The notes below the pieces were generated by a model. That model was not told the DNA's origin and did not search any database. It saw nothing but the letters and a program-made list of their open reading frames with translations. The position numbers and the translations under genes are program-made. Positions 23,901-28,262 of a stretch of DNA of 28,262 nucleotides are shown here, piece after piece. The DNA comes from an uncultured Eubacterium sp. (GTDB lineage Bacteria > Bacillota > Clostridia > Peptostreptococcales > Anaerovoracaceae), in contig UQNP01000007.1 in NCBI GenBank assembly GCA_900542385.1, positions 1 through 28,262 on the forward strand. The letters are read 5' to 3'. The stretch's first letter is position 1; each line of letters begins with the position of its first letter.

Positions 23901-25328
23901 TTAGAATTCAGGTGACTTGAATTTAACCTTGCGGCATTTAACGAATTTACCGTCGCCGCTCTGGCCAACGTAGTCTTTTCCGTCGAATACCAGCTTACCT
24001 CTGAGGTAAGTAGCAACAGGATATCCCTTGAATTTAGCATTTTCCCAAACAGTATGGTCGAGAGCGCCGTGCTGGTTTTCAGCATTCTTAACTACGAATT
24101 CTTTCTTAGGATCGTAGATAACGATATCGGCATCAAGACCTACTTCTATAGCGCCCTTGCAGTAATCTATACCGAAGAGTTTAGCAGGGTTTGTAGCTGA
24201 GATGGCTACTGCTTTTTCGAAGGAGATTCTTCCCTTGTTAGCTTCTGAAAGGATGTAAGGGTACATATTTTCGATACCTGCGCATCCGTTAGGAATAGTA
24301 GTGAAGTTTCCTGGTGTACCGTCTTTCTGAGTGATTCCCCAGTCTTTTTCCGACTGCAGGAACGGGCAGTGGTCTGTAGCCAGAGTGGATACATCGCCTG
24401 TTCTGATTCCTTCCCAGAGAGCGTCCATGGAATCTTTGCCCTTCATTGGAGGTGAGCATACGAAGTCTCTTGCTCTGAGTCCCAGTTCAGGGATTCCGTT
24501 CTTGTAAACGTCTTTAGTGAAGTACAGGTACTGAGGGCAAGTTTCTGCGAAGATAGGATATCCTTCGTCTCTTGCCTGTCTTACAGCTTCAACACCCTGT
24601 TTATTGTCCAAATGAACAATGTAGAGTGAAGTGCCGGCCATCTTTGCCAGGTTGATAGCTCTTACGTCAGCTTCACCGGCAACAGCTTCGTTCTTTGACA
24701 TATAGTGCCACCAAGCGTCTGTCTTTCCTTCAGCCAGATACTGCTTGATGAGAACATTGTTTACTTCCCTGTTTTCAGCGTGAACACCTACGAGAGCGCC
24801 TATTTTTGCAGCGTGCTGCAGTGTCTCGAAGAACTGACCGTCATCTACGCCAAAATCATATACCATGAATACTTTGAATGAAGTAACGCCTCTCTTTACG
24901 CATTCGTCCATGGATGCCAGCATCTCAGGAGTAGTAACGTCGCCTACACCAATATGATATGAGTAGTCTCCTGCAGGACCGTCAGCCTGACAGAGAGCAT
25001 CTCTTCTGTCGAGAGCGGCGTCCATAGTTTCGCCAACGCCCTGAAGAACGAAGTCGAATACTGTAGTAGTACCGCCGCATACAGCAGCTCTTGTACCGGT
25101 GTAGTAGTCATCTGTTGCTATAGTACCGCCGAATGGCATAGCCAGATGAGTGTGTCCGTCTATAGCGCCCGGAAGAACGAGTTTTCCTTTGGCATCAACA
25201 ACTTCTGTTTTCTTTTCAGGCTTAAGATTAGCGCCTACGGCAGTGATTTTACCGTTTTTAACCGCAACGTCTGCTTTAAAGCTTGAAGTGGCAGTTACGA
25301 CTGTGCCGCCTTTGATCAATAAATCCAT
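23901..25328 (-). CDS. hydA: Dihydropyrimidinase / D-hydantoinase
   Basis: This 475-residue binuclear zinc amidohydrolase hydrolytically opens cyclic ureides such as dihydrouracil or 5-substituted hydantoins to N-carbamoyl amino acids. Metal ligands are visible: H59 and H61 (DGHTHL), the Lys to be carboxylated in SFKVFMVY, His in GVHAENRE and in YIVHLDN, and Asp in LATDHCPF. All are intact. The tail PAKLFGIDYCKGAIEVGLDADIVIYDP is typical, seen as NPAKLFG and GLDADIVIYDP. Allantoinase and dihydroorotase are related, but the NGCAGIENMYP and MVYDFGVDDG regions favour the dihydropyrimidinase group. AAAGGAGG precedes the ATG. The NCS1 permease gene lies upstream on the same strand, suggesting import and cleavage of one substrate. 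No carbamoylase gene is in the window. Confidence 0.93.
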   Translation of the reverse strand: MDLLIKGGTVVTATSSFKADVAVKNGKITAVGANLKPEKKTEVVDAKGKLVLPGAIDGHTHLAMPFGGTIATDDYYTGTRAAVCGGTTTVFDFVLQGVGETMDAALDRRDALCQADGPAGDYSYHIGVGDVTTPEMLASMDECVKRGVTSFKVFMVYDFGVDDGQFFETLQHAAKIGALVGVHAENREVNNVLIKQYLAEGKTDAWWHYMSKNEAVAGEADVRAINLAKMAGTSLYIVHLDNKQGVEAVRQARDEGYPIFAETCPQYLYFTKDVYKNGIPELGLRARDFVCSPPMKGKDSMDALWEGIRTGDVSTLATDHCPFLQSEKDWGITQKDGTPGNFTTIPNGCAGIENMYPYILSEANKGRISFEKAVAISATNPAKLFGIDYCKGAIEVGLDADIVIYDPKKEFVVKNAENQHGALDHTVWENAKFKGYPVATYLRGKLVFDGKDYVGQSGDGKFVKCRKVKFKSPEF

Positions 25329-25365
25329 AACTTTTTGTCCTCCTTTTTACAAAAGTTTTATAAAA

Positions 25366-25395
25366 GTAGAAGCCTTTGGTATCAAAGGCTTCTAC
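25366..25395 (-). terminator. Hairpin between NCS1 permease and hydantoinase genes
   Basis: GTAGAAGCCTTTG (25366-25378) and CAAAGGCTTCTAC (25383-25395) form a perfect 13-bp stem with a four-base loop. On the minus strand TTTTATAAAACTTTT follows. It may end the permease transcript, or act as an attenuator or mRNA-stabilising stem for hydantoinase, whose start codon lies 37 bases downstream. Confidence 0.7.
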
Positions 25396-25400
25396 AGTTT

Positions 25401-25428
25401 TGTATAAAGTTATTGTAGACTCTATCAA
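25401..25428 (-). promoter_or_regulatory. Possible promoter for the hydantoinase gene
   Basis: On the minus strand TTGATA (25428-25423), a 16-base spacer and TATACA (25406-25401) resemble a SigA promoter. The expected start near 25394 would place the 25366-25395 hairpin at the very 5' end of the transcript. Confidence 0.4.
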
Positions 25429-25438
25429 TACCTAAAGG

Positions 25439-27007
25439 TTATGCTCTTTCCGTAAATGATTCGTGTTCTTCCTCAGTTACATAAGAGTTGCCTGCCAGGC
25501 TCGTCTTCATGAGCAGTACATAGATTACGAAACCAAGTACGAAGGACCATATGTAGTTGATGGAGTTGATGAACGTCCAGAAGCTTCCCTGTACTCCGAA
25601 GTAAGTCATGAGCGGGAGTATGAAGGATATAAACCAAGCGATGAGAGCTGCCCAGTTCCAACCGCCGCTGTACCAGTATCTTCCGTCTTTGCCTTTGAAG
25701 AGAGATGCAACATCTGTTCTCTTCTTCTTGCATACGAAGTAGTCTGCGATGAATATTGCTGCGATAGGAGCAAGTATAGTTCCGTAAGCATTCATCCAAG
25801 TGAAGTATGCGCCGCCGGATCCGTATATCCACCAAGCCTGCAGGATGAAGAATGCTATGAATACTGCAATGATAACGCCTTTCTTGTAGGATATCTTAGT
25901 AGGAGCTACATTGGAGAATCCATTTGCAGGGGCAACTACGTTTGCTGCTACGCAAGTAGTGATCGTAGCTGCGATTACGCCGATAGCTGTGATGAATATA
26001 AGTATCTTGTTTTCAAGGTGATAGAATACTCCGGTAGGGTCAAACATAGCTTCGCCGTAAGCCAGCTTAGTAGCCTGGGAGAAGTACGCACCGATGAATG
26101 CGCAGCCTGCCATAGGAAGCGGCATTCCGTAAAGCTGACCTCTGAACTGATCCTTCTGAGTCTTTGCATATCTCGAGAAGTCCGGGATATTGAGGGCCAT
26201 TGTAGCCCAGAATGCAATGTTGCCCATGAGTCCTGTCAGATAAACTACTGCGAACCCTCCGCTCTGGTCTATGAGAGCGTAGTCGTTAGGCTGTGACATA
26301 ACTCCGAGGAAGCTTACATCACCAGGAACGATGCTGTAGGACCAGATCAGGAGAGCGATCATTACCACGATAAGGATAGGACTTCCTATGTTCTGTACCC
26401 ATTTGATCTGATCAATTCCGTTGTATGCTACCCATGCAACGAAGATCATGAAGATTACATATCCCCAGAACTGGCTTGCGCCTGCTTCCTGCATACCGCC
26501 CCATGAAGGGAGATTGATAGTCCAGCTCTGATCAGCGAACTTAGGAACAAAGCATCCTATCATAGCGCCGACAGCGCCTCCGCCTACCCATGCCTGAACT
26601 GATGTCCATCCGCAGGCTGTGATAGCCCTCAGTATCGCAGGTACTTGAGCTCCTATCGTACCGAATGTCATCCTTGCAAAGAGTGGGAAAGGGATACCGT
26701 ATTTTGTACCTATCTGTGAGTTGAGCTGGATAGGTATCAAGATGATAATGTTACCGAGCGCTACGTTGAGTACCGACAGCCACGGTGAAACGCCCATACC
26801 GATAAGTCCGGATGCCAGTGCAAGTGATGGGATACATATCGCCATACCTACCCAGAGCATCGTGATACTGTAAGTGGTCCAGCTTCTTTCCGAGATCGAC
26901 GACGGTGCGAGGTCATCGTTGTAATACTTCGATGATTTTAATTCCGCCAAAGTCGATTCCGTCAATTCGACGAGACCGCCAACTTCTCGTTGTGTGTACG
27001 TTGACAT
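25439..27007 (-). CDS. NCS1-family nucleobase/hydantoin permease
   Basis: This 522-residue membrane protein has about twelve hydrophobic segments. The N-terminal signature is NDDLAPSSISERSW, then TMLWVGMAICIPSLALASGLI. GTKYGIPFPLFARMTFG and FGTIGAQVPAILRAI correspond to the conserved substrate-site region of NCS1 carriers (Mhp1, PucI, FurD-like). NCS1 proteins import nucleobases, allantoin or hydantoins with sodium or protons. The downstream hydantoinase gene suggests a cyclic ureide or dihydropyrimidine as substrate, but the exact one is unknown. GGAGGTG precedes the ATG. The gene is the first of the minus-strand pair and is divergent from nth. Confidence 0.92.
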   Translation of the reverse strand: MSTYTQREVGGLVELTESTLAELKSSKYYNDDLAPSSISERSWTTYSITMLWVGMAICIPSLALASGLIGMGVSPWLSVLNVALGNIIILIPIQLNSQIGTKYGIPFPLFARMTFGTIGAQVPAILRAITACGWTSVQAWVGGGAVGAMIGCFVPKFADQSWTINLPSWGGMQEAGASQFWGYVIFMIFVAWVAYNGIDQIKWVQNIGSPILIVVMIALLIWSYSIVPGDVSFLGVMSQPNDYALIDQSGGFAVVYLTGLMGNIAFWATMALNIPDFSRYAKTQKDQFRGQLYGMPLPMAGCAFIGAYFSQATKLAYGEAMFDPTGVFYHLENKILIFITAIGVIAATITTCVAANVVAPANGFSNVAPTKISYKKGVIIAVFIAFFILQAWWIYGSGGAYFTWMNAYGTILAPIAAIFIADYFVCKKKRTDVASLFKGKDGRYWYSGGWNWAALIAWFISFILPLMTYFGVQGSFWTFINSINYIWSFVLGFVIYVLLMKTSLAGNSYVTEEEHESFTERA

Positions 27008-27258
27008 AAAACACCTCCATATAAAAGAATAAATATAAATTATAACGTGTTTATTATACTATAAAAAAAACAAAATGTAACTAGTTTTTGTCATTTTTTT
27101 TATATTTTTCTGAAAACTATATTAGGATGAATTTTCAGAGTTGTTTGTTTTAAAGGGATAGGGCGTTTTTCGTGTTCAAAAATTTTTTTATTTTTTAAAA
27201 TCGGGTGGATTAAAAGTGCTTATATATTATAATAAATAGGCGATGGAGGTCATAATAT
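27008..27258. other. AT-rich divergent intergenic region (NCS1 permease / nth)
   Basis: This 251-base gap separates divergent start codons and is very AT-rich. TATAAT boxes occur on the minus strand at 27052-27057 and about 27039-27044, towards the permease, and on the plus strand at 27228-27233, 26 bases before nth. No convincing -35 is seen with any of them. GGAGG sites occur at both ends. I see no further gene or long hairpin. Confidence 0.5.
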
Positions 27259-27900
27259 ATGATATTTACAGAAAAACAGACAGATCAGATACTGGACAGG
27301 TTAAAGGAATGTTATCCTGATGCAGGATGCGCTCTCGTACATAAAAACAGATATGAACTGCTGATAGATGTGGTTTTGTCAGCTCAGACTACAGACAAAA
27401 GCGTGAATAAAATATCGCCGAAACTGTTTGAGAAATATCCTTCGGCAAAGGAGCTTGCTGAGGCGGAGCAGGATGATGTGATAGATATAATAAAGACTAT
27501 AGGTATGTACAAGACAAAATCCAGGAATATCATATCCCTCGCAAAGGTCCTTTGCGATAAATACGGAGGCGAAGTTCCCGGGACCTATGATGAACTTATA
27601 GAGCTTCCGGGAGTAGGAAGGAAGACTGCCAATGTAGTTTTGTCAGTAGGATTCGGACAGCAGAGGATAGCCGTAGATACCCATGTTTTCCGTGTTACCA
27701 ACCGGATAGGGCTGGTATCGGAGAAAGATGTTCTGAAAACGGAACTTGCTCTTATGAAGGTGCTTCCTGAGAACAGGTGGAGCGAAGCTCATCACAGTTT
27801 TATATTTCACGGCAGGAACTGCTGCAGTGCGAGAAAGCCCAAATGCAGCGAATGTGTGATAGCTGATCTGTGTGAGAAGACGGGAGTAGACAACGATTAG
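27259..27900 (+). CDS. nth: Endonuclease III
   Basis: This 213-residue base-excision repair enzyme is a DNA glycosylase and AP lyase acting on oxidised pyrimidines. The helix-hairpin-helix is LPGVGRKTANVVL with catalytic Lys K122, and the catalytic Asp is D140 in IAVDTHVFRVTNRIG. The C-terminal [4Fe-4S] cluster is held by C189, C196, C199 and C205, with the canonical 6-2-5 spacing. All key residues are present and the length is typical. GGAGG lies nine bases before the ATG. The stop codon overlaps the stop codon of the convergent LysR-type gene by two bases, with no terminator between them. Confidence 0.97.
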   Translation: MIFTEKQTDQILDRLKECYPDAGCALVHKNRYELLIDVVLSAQTTDKSVNKISPKLFEKYPSAKELAEAEQDDVIDIIKTIGMYKTKSRNIISLAKVLCDKYGGEVPGTYDELIELPGVGRKTANVVLSVGFGQQRIAVDTHVFRVTNRIGLVSEKDVLKTELALMKVLPENRWSEAHHSFIFHGRNCCSARKPKCSECVIADLCEKTGVDND

Positions 27901-28262
27901 CCGAACTGTTCTTTGAAGTATTTGATAAATTCATTTAAATACTTTGATCTGTCATTTCGGTGAAAAGCTATGCCGTATTCTATATCGTGTCCGTTTTCAT
28001 GCTCGTTGCTGAGGTATACAGGTATCAGATTCATATTCAGGGCTTTTTCCGGTATGCAGAATTCCGGTAGTACCGTTATTCCGTATCCGCATTTTGCAAG
28101 GAGCACGGCAGTCTGATCGTTTTCGCATATTATGTCAAAATTAGTCTGAGAACGTATCATTATAGGGTCCTGATCCTTGGACATATAATGGAAGGGTATG
28201 AATTTTGGATGCAGAGCGATGATACATTCATTTTTAAGATCTTCGAAGGATATTTTGTTTTT
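27897..28262 (-). CDS. LysR-type transcriptional regulator, C-terminal part (partial)
   Basis: The frame is open from the window end to the stop at 27897-27899, giving about 121 residues with the N-terminus outside. The segment FEDLKNECIIALHPKF and then VLLAKCGYGITVLPEF matches the second half of the LysR substrate-binding domain, where the G-GITVLP motif precedes the last strands. The DNA-binding domain is not in view, so target and ligand are unknown. An internal ATG at 28182-28184 is not the true start. It converges on nth with overlapping stop codons. Confidence 0.8.
   Translation of the reverse strand, partial: KNKISFEDLKNECIIALHPKFIPFHYMSKDQDPIMIRSQTNFDIICENDQTAVLLAKCGYGITVLPEFCIPEKALNMNLIPVYLSNEHENGHDIEYGIAFHRNDRSKYLNEFIKYFKEQFG

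Noticed and set aside
27070..27091. ACAAAA / TTTTGT inverted repeat in the permease promoter region
   Set aside because: Six-base A/T-rich arms around ten bases are expected by chance in a region this AT-rich, and the inner AACTAGTT palindrome has a different centre.

Overview
This window looks like a chromosomal segment of a Gram-positive anaerobe in the Clostridia (Bacillota). The evidence is the cdaA-cdaR-glmM order, a comF / raiA-motif RNA / hpf arrangement, an LPxTG surface protein, an AgrC/AgrA-type GHKL-LytTR two-component pair, strong AGGAGG ribosome binding sites, and codon use dominated by ATA for Ile and AGA/AGG for Arg. I would guess a relative of the Anaerovoracaceae (Clostridial Family XIII), but the sequence does not settle this.

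Left part (1-5121): the last 17 codons of tuf (EF-Tu) and a terminator are followed by a LytTR response regulator and a GHKL sensor kinase overlapping by 4 bases. A pair of direct repeats 21 bp apart at the kinase stop codon resembles a LytTR operator. A 904-residue secreted protein with GLUG-type repeats and a C-terminal LPGTG sorting signal follows. The response regulator uses Ile and Arg codons differently from the rest of the window.

Central part (5199-13045): a CoA-disulfide reductase with a rhodanese tail, then a tight run of yhaM (3'-5' exoribonuclease), an intact but catalytically degenerate CCA/poly(A)-polymerase-like protein, recD2 (broken by a one-base deletion near 10893, with a terminator-like hairpin in its fifth-percentile coding region) and comF. 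Between comF and hpf lies a structured RNA of about 190 nt that fits the raiA-motif RNA by position, size and its long closing stem. The hpf gene has its own near-consensus promoter just after that RNA.

Operon 13112-19490: promoter, cdaA, cdaR, glmM, glmS, ahcY, terminator. It combines c-di-AMP synthesis and its regulator, amino-sugar precursor synthesis for the cell wall, and S-adenosylhomocysteine hydrolase. There is no room for a glmS ribozyme.

Right part (19496-28262): gltX and an EamA transporter on the minus strand, a ferredoxin-nitroreductase fusion and a ferritin on the plus strand, then a minus-strand pair of NCS1 permease and dihydropyrimidinase/hydantoinase for uptake and ring opening of cyclic ureides. 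Endonuclease III and the C-terminal half of a LysR-type regulator overlap tail to tail at the window edge. No tRNA, rRNA, CRISPR array, insertion sequence or prophage gene was recognised.
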